A stretch of 64,000 nucleotides of DNA from Proteus columbae. Lineage in GTDB: Bacteria; Pseudomonadota; Gammaproteobacteria; Enterobacterales; Enterobacteriaceae. Position 1 is the first letter of the stretch, and every line of letters starts with the position of its first letter. The stretch spans positions 119,983-183,982 of the forward strand of contig NZ_NGVR01000020.1 in assembly GCF_002777965.1 (NCBI RefSeq), written 5' to 3'. The notes beneath the pieces were generated by a model. The model saw only the letters and a program-made list of their open reading frames with translations. It ran no database searches and had not been told where the DNA came from. Both the position numbers and the translations under genes were made by a program. Below, in pieces: positions 1-12,318 of this stretch.

Positions 1-839
1 CTTCCTAACTCTTTTATCTGCGCTTGTGTGAGAGGAATACCAGCAGGAACAACAGGTCCCTTACTCTCATCTCGAATAAAACGCTTCACCAATCGGTCTT
101 CCAACGAATGGAAACTAATTACTGACAAACGTCCTTCAGGCGCTAAAACAGAAACCGCACCTTTTAATGCTTTTTCAATTTCATCTAATTCGCTATTAAT
201 ATAGATGCGAATTGCCTGAAAACTGCGTGTTGCTGGGTGTTTATGCCGCTCTTTTACTGGGCTTGCATCGCTAATTAAATCAGCCAATTGCTTGGTTCGA
301 GTCAAAGGCTCTTCTGTTTTGTTACGTGCAACAATGGCACGAGCAATACGCTTAGCAAAACGTTCTTCACCAAAGGTTTTCAATACCCATGTGATGTCGT
401 CTTCTGCTGCTGTCATCAGCCATTGTGCAGCTGATTGCCCTGACGTTGGGTCCATACGCATATCAAGAGGCCCATCACGCATAAAAGAAAAGCCACGTTC
501 AGGATCATCAAGTTGAGGAGAAGAGACTCCTAGATCCAGTAATACGCCGTCAATTTTTCCCGCTAAACCAAGCTCATTAACATACTGTTCAATATTTGAA
601 AATGGCCCATGAACAATAGAAAATCGAGCATCATCAATTTCATTAGCAACTGCTATGGCTTGTGGATCTCTGTCTATCGCAATCAAGCGACCTTGTTCAC
701 CCAATTGCGATAAAATTAGACGAGAGTGCCCCCCGCGACCAAATGTTCCGTCAATATAGATACCTGAAGGTTTAATATTCAGGCCATTCACTGCTTCATC
801 CAGTAATACACTGGTATGGCTAAAATTATTCGTTGTCAT
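1..839 (-). CDS. rsmH: 16S rRNA m4C1402 methyltransferase RsmH (partial, C-terminus outside window)
   Basis: RsmH (MraW) N4-methylates C1402 of 16S rRNA using SAM. The minus-strand frame starts at an ATG at 839 and stays open to base 1, so about 279 residues are present and the C-terminal end is cut off by the window edge. Visible family features are the early [10 protein letters not shown] segment, the SAM-binding GTFGRGGHS loop and the [12 protein letters not shown] motif. It begins 3 bp after mraZ, the usual order at the head of the division and cell-wall (dcw) cluster, so it is presumably co-transcribed from the mraZ promoter. Identity is secure from sequence and context. Confidence 0.95.
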   Translation of the reverse strand, partial: MTTNNFSHTSVLLDEAVNGLNIKPSGIYIDGTFGRGGHSRLILSQLGEQGRLIAIDRDPQAIAVANEIDDARFSIVHGPFSNIEQYVNELGLAGKIDGVLLDLGVSSPQLDDPERGFSFMRDGPLDMRMDPTSGQSAAQWLMTAAEDDITWVLKTFGEERFAKRIARAIVARNKTEEPLTRTKQLADLISDASPVKERHKHPATRSFQAIRIYINSELDEIEKALKGAVSVLAPEGRLSVISFHSLEDRLVKRFIRDESKGPVVPAGIPLTQAQIKELG

Positions 840-842
840 TAT

Positions 843-1301
843 TTAAAGTGATAAATCCAATAGTCGTGTCGATAACGGTTCCTGTGAGGTTTGCTCGGCT
901 ACAATGTCTTTTTCGATCTGTTTGTACCAGACCTGTTCATCCCACAATTCAAATTTATTGAATTGACCGACTAACATGACCTCTTTTGTTAGCCCCGCAT
1001 GCTGTCTTAGCGTGCTAGCTAACAAAAGACGTCCTGCGCTATCCATTTGGCATTCGCTGGCGTGACCTAATAACAAACGTTGCACTCGACGTTCCGCTGG
1101 ATTCATAGAGGACAAAGCCGCTAATTTTAACTCAATCTTTTCCCATTCTGGAAGGGTATAAAGCAATAAACACGGCTGATTGAGATCAATGGTACAAACC
1201 ATTTGACCTTCAGAAATCTCACTCAGCGTTGTTCGATAACGGGAAGGAACTGTTATTCGCCCTTTGCTGTCAAGATTAACGAGTGTTGCTCCACGAAACA
1301 T
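843..1301 (-). CDS. mraZ: Transcriptional regulator MraZ
   Basis: MraZ is a ring-forming AbrB-like DNA-binding protein that represses its own dcw operon. The product is 152 residues, the E. coli length, and carries both family DxxGR repeats (LDSKGR near residue 10 and MDSAGR near residue 86). The start at 1301 ([11 protein letters not shown]) is preferred over the ATG two codons upstream at 1307 because the GGGGG Shine-Dalgarno is 8 nt before 1301 but only 2 nt before 1307, and because MFRGA is the conserved N-terminus. It is followed directly by rsmH. Its operator lies just upstream (1330-1354). Confidence 0.95.
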   Translation of the reverse strand: MFRGATLVNLDSKGRITVPSRYRTTLSEISEGQMVCTIDLNQPCLLLYTLPEWEKIELKLAALSSMNPAERRVQRLLLGHASECQMDSAGRLLLASTLRQHAGLTKEVMLVGQFNKFELWDEQVWYKQIEKDIVAEQTSQEPLSTRLLDLSL

Positions 1302-1329
1302 CCTCATTACCCCCAGCTTTGTAATTTAC

Positions 1330-1354
1330 ACCACATTATCCCACAAATCCCCAC
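1330..1354 (-). promoter_or_regulatory. MraZ-binding repeats upstream of mraZ
   Basis: On the minus strand three direct repeats with a 10-bp period read GTGGG, GTGGG and GTGGT, separated by 5-bp spacers (plus-strand positions 1350-1354, 1340-1344, 1330-1334). This matches the known TGGG-N5 MraZ operator architecture. Its position immediately before mraZ indicates autoregulation of the mraZ-rsmH operon. Confidence 0.8.
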
Positions 1355-1907
1355 AAATAGAGTTTACGGATGGTATGAAAACGTTGTCAAGCCAGATATA
1401 GGAAGCTTTATTTATATTTACAGTAAATCGATAAGCACACCGAAATGTTTAAATTATCGACAAAAAGAAAAAGACAAAATTAACCCTATGATTAATAGAG
1501 ATTATTTTTCAAATTCTATTTTTAATCTCGAAAAGTAATTATTTATAGCGATTACAAGGAAGAAAACCAGATAAAGAAATCATAATAAGTAAATTATGAT
1601 TTTTATTATAAAAAACTAATTTATTGCAGTTCATTTACCTTTGGCCAGCATAATAATTTGAGGTTTCTTTTATATAAATAAAAATAGCAAGACGAAAAAA
1701 AATAATTCAATATCATGAAGATAGTTATTTATTTTTTTCTTCAGTTTCCCAAAATAAAATTAATTACTCATTAAATTTAAGCAATATCATTTATGGGTAT
1801 GTTAAAAATTAATCTACTAACTTAGCAAAATGCGAGAAATAGTAAAAAAAGTCTTAAGATTAATCTCAAATTTAATATTCTCTAAGCAATTCGACATTCT
1901 TAAATCA
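1355..1907. other. Non-coding AT-rich gap between mraZ and cra
   Basis: About 550 bp of very AT-rich DNA. It should hold the dcw operon promoter reading leftward, but I could not single out a convincing -35/-10 pair. The plus-strand frame running out of mraZ into this stretch has no ribosome-binding site or family likeness. Nothing else recognisable was seen. Confidence 0.5.
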
Positions 1908-1946
1908 AATAAAACATCCCCGTTTTAATTTAATAAAACAGGGATG
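1908..1946 (-). terminator. Rho-independent terminator of cra
   Basis: A stem of CATCCC plus GTTTT pairing with AAAAC plus GGGATG, with one mismatch and an AT loop, is followed on the minus strand by a T-rich run. It lies about 40 bp after the cra stop codon. Confidence 0.75.
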
Positions 1947-1984
1947 AGTATAAATGCAGATAATTACCAGCAGAGTGACATCAA

Positions 1985-2992
1985 TTAACGTGCACGTCCC
2001 AAACTGCCTCGACGACATAAATCACGACGAATACGTGTAATTCCTGCTTGTGGTTTTTGTTCTTCTTCAAGACTCGCAAGAACAAGTTCTAACACACGTT
2101 CTGCAATATCACGATGTCGTTGAGCGACAGATAAAACAGGACATTCAAGGAAATCCAATAACTCATGATCACCAAAAGTCGCAATAACCAATTGTGTTGG
2201 TAAACGACCACTGCGTTGTAACGTCACATCCATAACCCCTTGTAATAAAGCAAAAGAGGTAGTGAATAACGCATCAGGCATTGGATTGTTATTTAACCAT
2301 TCAGAAAAAGCAGCCGCAGCAGCTTCTCGTTCATAGCTATTTGCATATAGGTAGGTCACTTCTCTAGGATCATCTTTCCATACATTACGAAAACCTTGTT
2401 CACGTAAAAAACTCACAGAGAGTTCAGGAAGTGCGCCTAAATAGAGTACAGATTGCGAAGGGAATGCTTTTAATTCTGTTGCCAGCATTTTGGCGTCTTC
2501 TAAGTCATCGCCAACAACACTGATAAAATGTTCACTTTCTAACGCTCGGTCTAACGCAATAATCGGTAATGAGCGATTTGCCCAACGCTGATAGAAAGGA
2601 TGCTCTGGTGGCAATGCTGTTGAAACAATAATGGCATCAACTTGACGTTGCAGTAAGTGCTCAACACAACGAATTTCGTTGTCTGGTTGGTCTTCTGAAC
2701 AGGCAATCAGTAATTGATAACCGCGTTGACGCGCTTGTCGTTCAAGGTAATTTGCGATCCTGGTATAACTGGTATTTTCCAAATCAGGAATAACCAAACC
2801 AATAGAACGCGTACGACCAGCACGTAATCCCGCGGCAACAGCGTTCGGGTGGTAATTATGCTCTCTGACCACCGCCATCACTTTTTCAACAGTCTTGTCA
2901 CTTACACGGTACTGTTTCGCTTTACCATTAATGACATAACTTGCTGTTGTTCGTGAAACACCAGCCAAGCGGGCGATTTCATCCAGTTTCAC
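1985..2992 (-). CDS. cra: Catabolite repressor/activator Cra (FruR)
   Basis: LacI-family global regulator of carbon flux; fructose-1-phosphate or fructose-1,6-bisphosphate releases it from DNA. At 335 residues it is one longer than E. coli Cra and nearly identical through the N-terminal helix-turn-helix ([19 protein letters not shown]) and the hinge. The periplasmic-binding-protein-like effector domain spans roughly residues 60-330. The start is the conserved MKLDE methionine. It sits next to mraZ, as in E. coli and relatives, and has its own terminator. Confidence 0.96.
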   Translation of the reverse strand: MKLDEIARLAGVSRTTASYVINGKAKQYRVSDKTVEKVMAVVREHNYHPNAVAAGLRAGRTRSIGLVIPDLENTSYTRIANYLERQARQRGYQLLIACSEDQPDNEIRCVEHLLQRQVDAIIVSTALPPEHPFYQRWANRSLPIIALDRALESEHFISVVGDDLEDAKMLATELKAFPSQSVLYLGALPELSVSFLREQGFRNVWKDDPREVTYLYANSYEREAAAAAFSEWLNNNPMPDALFTTSFALLQGVMDVTLQRSGRLPTQLVIATFGDHELLDFLECPVLSVAQRHRDIAERVLELVLASLEEEQKPQAGITRIRRDLCRRGSLGRAR

Positions 2993-3177
2993 ATTAGCCT
3001 CTTTTAATTATTAAATGTGTTATTTATTACATATTGCTATGAATTTCAGTCATCATGCTGATCTGAGTTTGTATTTTAACACAATTTACTGATAAAACCG
3101 TATGCGTCAACGTTTCCGTTTATGTCTTTTATCAATTATTTCAATCATCGTTATCTATCAATAAGTAATTTCAAAAG

Positions 3178-3206
3178 AAAAAAGCACCATTTAGGTGCTT
3201 TTTCAT
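3178..3206. terminator. Bidirectional terminator after the acyl-CoA ligase
   Basis: A perfect AAAAGCACC/GGTGCTTTT hairpin with a short loop (ATTTA region), flanked by A-runs on the left and T-runs on the right. It lies about 10 bp after the stop of the minus-strand acyl-CoA ligase gene at 3216. Confidence 0.8.
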
Positions 3207-3215
3207 CAATTAAAA

Positions 3216-5021
3216 TTAATCTTGATACATTAATTCGATTTCATTTCGATAACGTTCAAAAATAATTTTGCGGCGAAGTTTCAATGTTGGTGTTAATTCA
3301 CCAGACTCCATTGAAAAGCCTTCTGCAAGAAGCGTAAAGCGCTTAACTTGATGAAAACTTGCAAAGTTTTTTTGCATTTCACGTAAACGTTCATCAAATA
3401 GCTCTTTAATTTTAGTATGGCGTAATAATTCCATACGATCTTGATATTTTAAATTTAATGCACGCGCATGTTCTTCTAATGCATCAAAACAAGGCACAAT
3501 AAGTGCAGAAACAAATTTACGTGTATCTGCGATCACCGCAATATGCTCAATAAAGCGGTCTTGCCCTAATGTTCCCTCGATCATTTGTGGCGCAATGTAT
3601 TTGCCATTTGACGTTTTCATTAAATCTTTTAAACGTTCCGTGATAAATAACATGCCATCACTATCAAGTGCGCCAGCGTCTCCGGTGCGCAACCATCCAT
3701 CTTCTGTAAAGGCAGCCGCCGTATCTTCAGGCTTATTGAAATATCCTTTCATGACAATGCTGCCACGTACTTGGATTTCGTTTTCTGCGCCAATACGCAC
3801 TTCGACACCCGGCAATGGGGTACCAATAGAACCTAATTTATATTTGTTCTCTTCCCAGCATGAAACTGTGGCACAGGTTTCTGTCATACCATAGCCATAT
3901 TTAATATTAATACCGGCTGCCAAGAAGAAGCGGATCACAGCATCATCTAAACGAGCACCTGCCGCTGGTAAAAAGCGAACTCGCCCACCTAAAATTTGAC
4001 GCACTGGATTTAACACTTTTTTATCTGCAAAGCGATAACATAAGCGGGAAATAAAGCCCTGTTGACGCTGATTCAGTTGTGCTTCACGCTGTTTTTCACC
4101 CTGCTTTATTGCCCATTTAAAGATAAATTGACGAAACATTGAAGCTTGAGACACTTTATCTTGAATAGCGCTATACACTTTTTCATAAAAGCGAGGAACG
4201 GCACACATCACAGTAGGTTTAACCGCACTCATTGCCTCTCTGACCGCATGAGTGTCTGTTAAATACACGTTAACCGCACCTGTGTGCATCACATAGAAGC
4301 TCCACGCGCGTTCAAAAACGTGAGAAAGAGGTAAGAAACAGAGAGAAACATCTTTATCAGATAATGAGAGACGCTCATCATGTAGATAAAGTTGTGATGC
4401 CAAACTTGTATAGTCAAGCATAACGCCTTTAGGTTCACCTGTGGTTCCTGATGTATAAATCAGAGTAAACAGATCATCTAAATTGCATTCATTAATACGC
4501 TGTTTTAACACATCATCATGCTGAAATTGTAGCTGGTTAATTAAATTTTTCAGATAGCATGAAGGTATATTTTCGTTTAACACAACATCGGAGCTAAACA
4601 CAATGATATGTTCAAGCTGAGGGCATAATGCTAATAATTCAGAAACAATATCGTATTGCTTTTGGTCGCCAACAAAAAGAATACGAATATTCGCATCATT
4701 TAAAATGTAAGCGGCTTGTTCAACACTACTTGTTGCATAAAGAGGAACAGTTACTGCACGTAGCTGCAAAGAAGCAATATCAGCTAAAGACCAATCAATA
4801 GTATTTTGAGAAAAGATCCCAATGTTTTCTTGAACATCCACACCCATTTCTAACAATGCATTTGAGAGCGCGCGTGTTTTCTTTTCAACCAACTCCCATG
4901 ACATTTCGATATTGCGCTTAGCATCCCACTGACGATAAGCAATTTTATTCCCGCTGTGCAAAAATTGCATCTGCAATCTTCTAATTATATGATAATCATG
5001 AAGATTATTATTAGTTATCAT
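3216..5021 (-). CDS. Long-chain fatty acid--CoA ligase (FAA1-type AMP-forming synthetase)
   Basis: Activates long-chain fatty acids to acyl-CoA through an acyl-adenylate. The 601-residue protein has the AMP-binding P-loop YTSGTTGEPKG (about residue 190), the YGMTETCATVS motif (about 380) and the TGDAGALDSDG and ERLKDLMKTSNGKYIAP motifs of the C-terminal hinge (about 430-470). The last two are typical of the eukaryote-like FAA1/long-chain branch and less like E. coli FadD (561 residues). It stands alone between cra and leuO with its own terminator. Exact chain-length preference cannot be told from sequence. Confidence 0.88.
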   Translation of the reverse strand: MITNNNLHDYHIIRRLQMQFLHSGNKIAYRQWDAKRNIEMSWELVEKKTRALSNALLEMGVDVQENIGIFSQNTIDWSLADIASLQLRAVTVPLYATSSVEQAAYILNDANIRILFVGDQKQYDIVSELLALCPQLEHIIVFSSDVVLNENIPSCYLKNLINQLQFQHDDVLKQRINECNLDDLFTLIYTSGTTGEPKGVMLDYTSLASQLYLHDERLSLSDKDVSLCFLPLSHVFERAWSFYVMHTGAVNVYLTDTHAVREAMSAVKPTVMCAVPRFYEKVYSAIQDKVSQASMFRQFIFKWAIKQGEKQREAQLNQRQQGFISRLCYRFADKKVLNPVRQILGGRVRFLPAAGARLDDAVIRFFLAAGINIKYGYGMTETCATVSCWEENKYKLGSIGTPLPGVEVRIGAENEIQVRGSIVMKGYFNKPEDTAAAFTEDGWLRTGDAGALDSDGMLFITERLKDLMKTSNGKYIAPQMIEGTLGQDRFIEHIAVIADTRKFVSALIVPCFDALEEHARALNLKYQDRMELLRHTKIKELFDERLREMQKNFASFHQVKRFTLLAEGFSMESGELTPTLKLRRKIIFERYRNEIELMYQD

Positions 5022-5501
5022 AATTTTCCTGCTATTTATGGAAAAGCGACCGTGTTATGAAACCGAAATGGAGAAAATGTCTCCCTTACAATTTCAGCTT
5101 ACACCTGTTCGCTGACTCGAATAAAAGTCTAAGTGATCCGCCAAAATAAAGGAATTCAATTTTACATAAATTTGTAAAATTGTGAGTTATGAAAAGTTTT
5201 GTCAAAAAAGGCTATCTCATCACTGTGAGAAAACTAAATATTATGATCTTATTTTTTATGGAAAGCAGAAAAGAAAAGCTGATAAATAACAAGAGGTAAT
5301 TGTCATAACTTAATCAATGACAATATAAAGGGGGGAATATTATTGAAAAAAAATAGGTTTAATGCCATATAATACGAATAAGAGTCATTATTACAAAGAA
5401 AGGGCAAAAATAGTGACAGCAATCCAATTTAGTTTACCTAACTGCATAAACGCCATTTTGGTCATTAGCCGAATAGCTAACGTTATCTGCCACTATTTCT
5501 G
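5022..5501. other. Non-coding gap between leuO and the acyl-CoA ligase
   Basis: About 480 bp containing the promoter region of the leftward acyl-CoA ligase gene and the 3' flank of leuO. No open frame with a ribosome-binding site was seen. A small TTAGC...GCTAA inverted repeat occurs near 5466-5481. No clear FadR site could be assigned by eye. Confidence 0.4.
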
Positions 5502-5528
5502 CATAATTAGTAATAGATACTAATTATG
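5502..5528. repeat. Perfect 11-bp inverted repeat downstream of leuO
   Basis: CATAATTAGTA at 5502-5512 and its exact reverse complement at 5518-5528 are separated by 5 nt. It starts 12 bp beyond the leuO stop. There is no T-run on either side, so it is not a standard terminator; it could be a weak 3' stabilising hairpin or a protein-binding palindrome. Confidence 0.7.
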
Positions 5529-5540
5529 AGTAAAAACACT

Positions 5541-6485
5541 CTAGTTTTGACAAACTTCACTTAATAAATTTTTCATCCATAAGTGGCCTTTATCGCGTGC
5601 GGTTGACTCATGCCAAATCAAGTAACATGGACGCTCTGTTTTTTCCCAAGGTAACGACACAGCTTTAATATCTAATTGCTCAGAATAACTCTCAACTAAC
5701 CATTTTGGTGCAATAGCGACCAAATAAGTTCTAGATACAATATTTAATACACTATTTAAATCGGTTCCTTGATAAGTGATTAAATCTTCCAACTGAGTAT
5801 CTTTATAATAAGGTGCACTAAATGAACCAATATCATCTAAAGAAACAATGGAATGTTGCTCATTTAATAACATTTCTTGAGTTACACTCTCTTTAATACG
5901 AGGATGTTTATTAGAAACGACCAAAACAACTTCATCATTAAATAGTGGTTGTGAATGAAACTCAGCCTTTTCAAATTCCTTATAGCTAATAAAGAACTCA
6001 ACTTCTTGATATTTTAATTGGTGTTCTATATTGCTATTTAAATAAGACTTAATATTAACGTTAATATTAGGTGTTTCATTTTTAATTTGCTCAACTATTT
6101 TTGGCGCTAGTTTTATATCTAGAGGACTACAAATAGATAAATTAAATATACGATCACTTTGTTCTGGTTCAAATCCTGCTCCGGGAAGCTCATTATGAAC
6201 CAATTGTAAGGCTTGTCTTACTGGACCAAAAAGTTGTTTAGCTCTTAATGTAGGTTGAATACCGCGTCCATAGCGAACAAATAATTCGTCATTAAACATA
6301 ACCTTAAGGCGAGAAACAGCATTACTTACTGCGGGTTGTGACATGCCCAGTACTTGTGCAGCACGGGTAACATTTTGCATTTGCATAACAGCATCAAATA
6401 CCGTTAATAAATTAAGATCAACATTACGTAAATGCATATCTGCTGATTCTCTGCTGGTAACTGTTGCTGATGTGTAATCCGTCAT
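5541..6485 (-). CDS. leuO: LysR-family transcriptional regulator LeuO
   Basis: LeuO is a LysR-type regulator that antagonises H-NS silencing at many stress and virulence loci. The product is 314 residues, the same as E. coli, with the N-terminal winged helix-turn-helix ([33 protein letters not shown], about residues 22-70) and an effector-binding domain after residue 100. It faces away from the leuLABCD operon across a long AT-rich spacer, the conserved arrangement. The N-terminal 20 residues before VDLNLL are variable, so the exact start is slightly uncertain. Confidence 0.94.
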   Translation of the reverse strand: MTDYTSATVTSRESADMHLRNVDLNLLTVFDAVMQMQNVTRAAQVLGMSQPAVSNAVSRLKVMFNDELFVRYGRGIQPTLRAKQLFGPVRQALQLVHNELPGAGFEPEQSDRIFNLSICSPLDIKLAPKIVEQIKNETPNINVNIKSYLNSNIEHQLKYQEVEFFISYKEFEKAEFHSQPLFNDEVVLVVSNKHPRIKESVTQEMLLNEQHSIVSLDDIGSFSAPYYKDTQLEDLITYQGTDLNSVLNIVSRTYLVAIAPKWLVESYSEQLDIKAVSLPWEKTERPCYLIWHESTARDKGHLWMKNLLSEVCQN

Positions 6486-7108
6486 TTCTTACTCCACTAT
6501 GTTATCATAATAGCCAAAAATATTATTAACTAATATATTATTAATAATAAATAAGCTTTAACTATTACTTAAACTATTTATTAAAATTTATTATTCATCA
6601 TCCATGCATACAACTAAACACATAAGTTTCATATCAATAAAAAAACACATTTAATATAAAAATAAAATTAATATTAAAATTACATGTATAGAAAATGATT
6701 ATATCAATATATATTACAACCTGTTTTACTTTCTGCCTTGCAAATAATAAAACAAAGTATGATAAAAATCATAATAAAATAATGTACTTTCATTCCTAAA
6801 ATAGGTATCAGATATCTATTATCTTTTATAATACAATGATTTTTATTCTTACATTCAAAACGTTGCTCACATTTATCAATCATTCCTCCCCTAACACTTT
6901 CTTTTTTCTCTATCAATTAGCTGATTAAAAAAAAAGCAAACAATTGTTTAATTTTTCATTTCACTCTTTTTCAAACAACGTATGGAACATTAACCTAATC
7001 AATGAATGCTTGATAGTTATAATCATTAGTAAAAATTTAGATATTAGTCAGAATCACTATGAAAAATTTATAAATAAAACTGACAAATGAATTAATAAAT
7101 TCCAATGC
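6486..7108. other. AT-rich leuO-leuL intergenic region
   Basis: About 620 bp of extremely AT-rich DNA between divergent leuO and leu operon genes. In E. coli the equivalent spacer is an H-NS/LeuO regulatory region, and the composition here is compatible with that. A 70-codon minus-strand frame at 6704-6916 lacks a convincing ribosome-binding site and family likeness, and I do not call it a gene. Confidence 0.5.
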
Positions 7109-7137
7109 TTGACATCTTTATTGGTATTAGGTATCAA
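7109..7137 (+). promoter_or_regulatory. leu operon promoter
   Basis: A consensus -35 TTGACA at 7109-7114 and TATCAA at 7132-7137 are separated by exactly 17 bp. This places the transcription start near 7144, about 30 nt before the leader peptide start. Confidence 0.75.
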
Positions 7138-7175
7138 TTAATACAGATTATTGAGAACTTATCTAAGGATGTTTC

Positions 7176-7253
7176 ATGTTAAACGCAATTTTACTATCAA
7201 GCCTACTACTACTCGCAACTTTTATGCGCGGTCGGCTTATGGGTAAAAAGTGA
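7176..7253 (+). CDS. leuL: leu operon leader peptide LeuL
   Basis: A 25-codon leader ORF between the leu promoter and leuA. It contains a run of four leucine codons (CTA CTA CTA CTC) among nine Leu codons in all, so ribosome stalling under leucine starvation would affect folding of the attenuator immediately downstream. The composition with the leucine run followed by an Arg-Gly-Arg segment resembles E. coli LeuL, although overall sequence is not conserved. An AAGGA-like site lies a few bases upstream. Confidence 0.88.
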   Translation: MLNAILLSSLLLLATFMRGRLMGKK

Positions 7254-7276
7254 AACACACCTGCCCTTAGAGAGAA

Positions 7277-7301
7277 ACCCGCGCTAGTCGCGGGTTTTTT
7301 T
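7277..7301 (+). terminator. leu attenuator terminator
   Basis: ACCCGCG pairs perfectly with CGCGGGT around a 5-nt loop and is followed by seven T. It lies 23 bp after the leuL stop and 48 bp before leuA, the position expected of the transcription attenuator. Confidence 0.9.
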
Positions 7302-7349
7302 ATACCTGGGAGAGCGCAAACAGCCAATAAAAAGAGAAAGGAACAGATT

Positions 7350-10003
<2,654 letters not shown>

Positions 10004-10004
10004 C

Positions 10005-11414
10005 ATGGGTAAAACATTATATCAAAAAATTTATGATGCACATGTTGTCAGAGAAGTGAGTGATGAAACACCCATTTTGTATATCGATAGACATTTAGTG
10101 CATGAAGTAACATCGCCTCAAGCCTTTGATGGATTAAGAACAAAAGGTCGCCCTGTTCGTCAACCGAATAAAACCTTTGCAACGATGGATCACAACGTAT
10201 CAACACAAACTAAAGATATAAATGCTTGTGGTGATATGGCAAGAATTCAAATGCAAGAGTTGATGAAAAACTGCCAAGAATTTGGTGTCACCCTGTATGA
10301 CTTAAACCATCCTTATCAAGGAATTGTTCACGTAATGGGGCCAGAACAAGGCTTAACCTTACCGGGAATGACCATTGTTTGCGGTGATTCACATACAGCA
10401 ACTCATGGTGCTTTTGGTTCATTAGCTTTTGGGATTGGTACTTCAGAAGTTGAACATGTTTTAGCAACTCAGACCTTAAAACAGTCTCGTGCCAAAACAT
10501 TAAAAATTGAAGTTCAGGGTAAAACCGCCATTGGGATCACGGCAAAAGATATCGTATTAGCGATTATTGGCAAATTAGGCAGTGCGGGTGGTACAGGCTA
10601 TATCGTTGAATTTGCGGGTGAAGCGATTGAAGCCTTAAGCATGGAAGGTCGAATGACCTTATGTAACATGGCGATTGAAATGGGGGCTAAAGCAGGTTTA
10701 GTAGCACCTGATGACACCACTTTTGACTACTTAAAAGGACGTCAATTTGCGCCTAAAGATCAGTCATGGGATGAAGCCGTCGCTTATTGGAGAACCTTAA
10801 AGTCTGATAATGATGCAACTTTCGATGCCACAGTTACAATTAATGCGGCAGAAATTGCCCCACAAGTTACGTGGGGCACCAACCCGGGGCAGGTTATTGC
10901 TATTGATCAAATAGTCCCGTTATTAAACAGCTTTAATGATCCCGTTGAACGAGCTTCTGCTGAAAAAGCCTTGGCTTATATGGGATTAAGTGAAGGCGTC
11001 AACTTAACCGATGTCGCTATCGATAAAGTTTTTATTGGCTCTTGTACTAACTCTCGTATTGAAGATTTACGAGCTGCTGCGGAAATTGCAAAAGGCCATA
11101 AAGTTGCGTCTCATGTTCAAGCGATTGTAGTTCCAGGATCAGGCCCTGTTAAAGCCCAAGCAGAAGCTGAAGGCTTAGATAAAATCTTTATTGAAGCAGG
11201 TTTTGAATGGCGCTTACCGGGCTGTTCAATGTGTTTAGCCATGAATAACGACCGATTAAATCCGGGTGAACGCTGTGCATCCACCAGTAATCGTAACTTT
11301 GAAGGCCGCCAAGGTCGTGGAGGTCGGACACATTTAGTCAGTCCTGCAATGGCAGCAGCTGCTGCTATTAATGGTCATTTTGCAGATGTTCGTACATTTG
11401 CAGTGGCATCTTAA
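10005..11414 (+). CDS. leuC: 3-isopropylmalate dehydratase large subunit
   Basis: Aconitase-family [4Fe-4S] subunit that isomerises 2- to 3-isopropylmalate with LeuD. The protein is 469 residues starting at [15 protein letters not shown], one base after the leuB stop. Cluster-ligand motifs are present: the [11 protein letters not shown] region (first Cys) and the [10 protein letters not shown] segment (the other two). [13 protein letters not shown] and DHNVSTQ motifs of the family are also visible. An upstream in-frame ATG inside leuB is rejected because it adds non-homologous residues. Confidence 0.97.
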   Translation: MGKTLYQKIYDAHVVREVSDETPILYIDRHLVHEVTSPQAFDGLRTKGRPVRQPNKTFATMDHNVSTQTKDINACGDMARIQMQELMKNCQEFGVTLYDLNHPYQGIVHVMGPEQGLTLPGMTIVCGDSHTATHGAFGSLAFGIGTSEVEHVLATQTLKQSRAKTLKIEVQGKTAIGITAKDIVLAIIGKLGSAGGTGYIVEFAGEAIEALSMEGRMTLCNMAIEMGAKAGLVAPDDTTFDYLKGRQFAPKDQSWDEAVAYWRTLKSDNDATFDATVTINAAEIAPQVTWGTNPGQVIAIDQIVPLLNSFNDPVERASAEKALAYMGLSEGVNLTDVAIDKVFIGSCTNSRIEDLRAAAEIAKGHKVASHVQAIVVPGSGPVKAQAEAEGLDKIFIEAGFEWRLPGCSMCLAMNNDRLNPGERCASTSNRNFEGRQGRGGRTHLVSPAMAAAAAINGHFADVRTFAVAS

Positions 11415-11425
11415 AGGAGAACATG

Positions 11426-12028
11426 ATGAATAAATTTACTCAACACACGGGTATTGCGGTTCCTTTAGATGCGGCAAATGTGGATACCGACGCCATTATT
11501 CCTAAGCAATTTTTGCAGAAAGTGACGCGTACTGGTTTTGGTAAGCACCTGTTTCATGATTGGCGTTTTTTGGATGACGAAGGCACTCAGCCTGATCCTA
11601 CATTTATTTTAAATCAGCCAATTTACCAAGGGGCTTCTATTTTATTAGCACGAGAAAACTTTGGTTGTGGATCATCTCGTGAACACGCACCTTGGGCATT
11701 AACTGATTATGGTTTTCACGCCGTTATCGCCCCCAGTTTTGCTGATATTTTTTACGGAAATTCATTTAACAATCAATTATTACCAATTAAATTAAGTGAT
11801 GATGAAGTCTCACAATTATTTAATTGGGTAAAAGAACATGCTGGTACACCAATTACCGTAGATTTAGTAGCACAAGAAGTCATAGCGGGTGAATTGCGTT
11901 TCTCTTTCGAAATCGACTCATTTCGCCGCCACTGCATGATTGAAGGATTAGACAGCATTGGATTAACGCTACAACACCAAGATGATATTAGTGCTTACGA
12001 GGCAAAACAACCCACCTTTATGCGCTAA
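11426..12028 (+). CDS. leuD: 3-isopropylmalate dehydratase small subunit
   Basis: Swivelling-domain subunit of isopropylmalate isomerase, partner of LeuC. It is about 200 residues and shows [18 protein letters not shown] and the [15 protein letters not shown] signature. Two adjacent ATG codons (11423 and 11426) are possible starts. AGGAG at 11415-11419 gives a 6-nt spacing to 11426 but only 3 nt to 11423, so 11426 is preferred. Last gene of leuABCD, followed by a strong terminator. Confidence 0.96.
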   Translation: MNKFTQHTGIAVPLDAANVDTDAIIPKQFLQKVTRTGFGKHLFHDWRFLDDEGTQPDPTFILNQPIYQGASILLARENFGCGSSREHAPWALTDYGFHAVIAPSFADIFYGNSFNNQLLPIKLSDDEVSQLFNWVKEHAGTPITVDLVAQEVIAGELRFSFEIDSFRRHCMIEGLDSIGLTLQHQDDISAYEAKQPTFMR

Positions 12029-12083
12029 CTAAAGCAATTTTTCACCATCTTCTACTTTCTGTGATGTTTACTTTGTCATTCTT

Positions 12084-12111
12084 GCCGTAAATTCGTTTAC
12101 GGCTTTTTTTT
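12084..12111 (+). terminator. Terminator of leuABCD
   Basis: An 8-bp perfect stem (GCCGTAAA/TTTACGGC) capped by a TTCG tetraloop and followed by eight T. It lies 56 bp after the leuD stop. Confidence 0.92.
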
Positions 12112-12142
12112 GCTCCAACAAAAAATGCCTATAAATAGCCAA

Positions 12143-12265
12143 TAAAAAAGCCAGTGATCAGTATCACTGGCCGGTAATCACCGAATGCTCAAATGGGGGA
12201 GTCTGTCAGTATTCGTAATTTGTGATAACTAACATGAGAGCTAACTTTAAACACAGACATTATCG
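12143..12265 (-). ncRNA. sgrS: Probable SgrS small RNA (short form, no sgrT)
   Basis: SgrS lies divergently upstream of sgrR in enterobacteria and, under glucose-phosphate stress, pairs with ptsG mRNA. Here the minus strand upstream of sgrR ends in a 9-bp perfect hairpin (GCCAGTGAT/ATCACTGGC, 12150-12171) with a six-T tail (12144-12149). Just 5' of it lies TGAGCATTCGGTGATTACC, similar to the E. coli SgrS seed TGAGTATTGGTG followed by AAATCACC. The 5' end is not fixed: AATATA at 12270-12275 and ATTATC at 12259-12264 are possible -10 elements read on the minus strand. The transcript would be about 110-125 nt, so there is no room for the sgrT ORF carried by E. coli SgrS (227 nt). Confidence 0.65.
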
Positions 12266-12318
12266 GTCTAATATAAGGAAATTAAAATTGATCACTTTAT
12301 CAAGGGATTTCCTCTTTT

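Noticed and set aside
1203..1538. 111-codon plus-strand ORF across the mraZ 5' end
   Set aside because: Antisense shadow of mraZ running into AT-rich spacer; it also overlaps the MraZ operator.
6704..6916. 70-codon minus-strand ORF in the leuO-leuL spacer
   Set aside because: No convincing ribosome-binding site, very AT-rich, no family likeness; typical chance frame.
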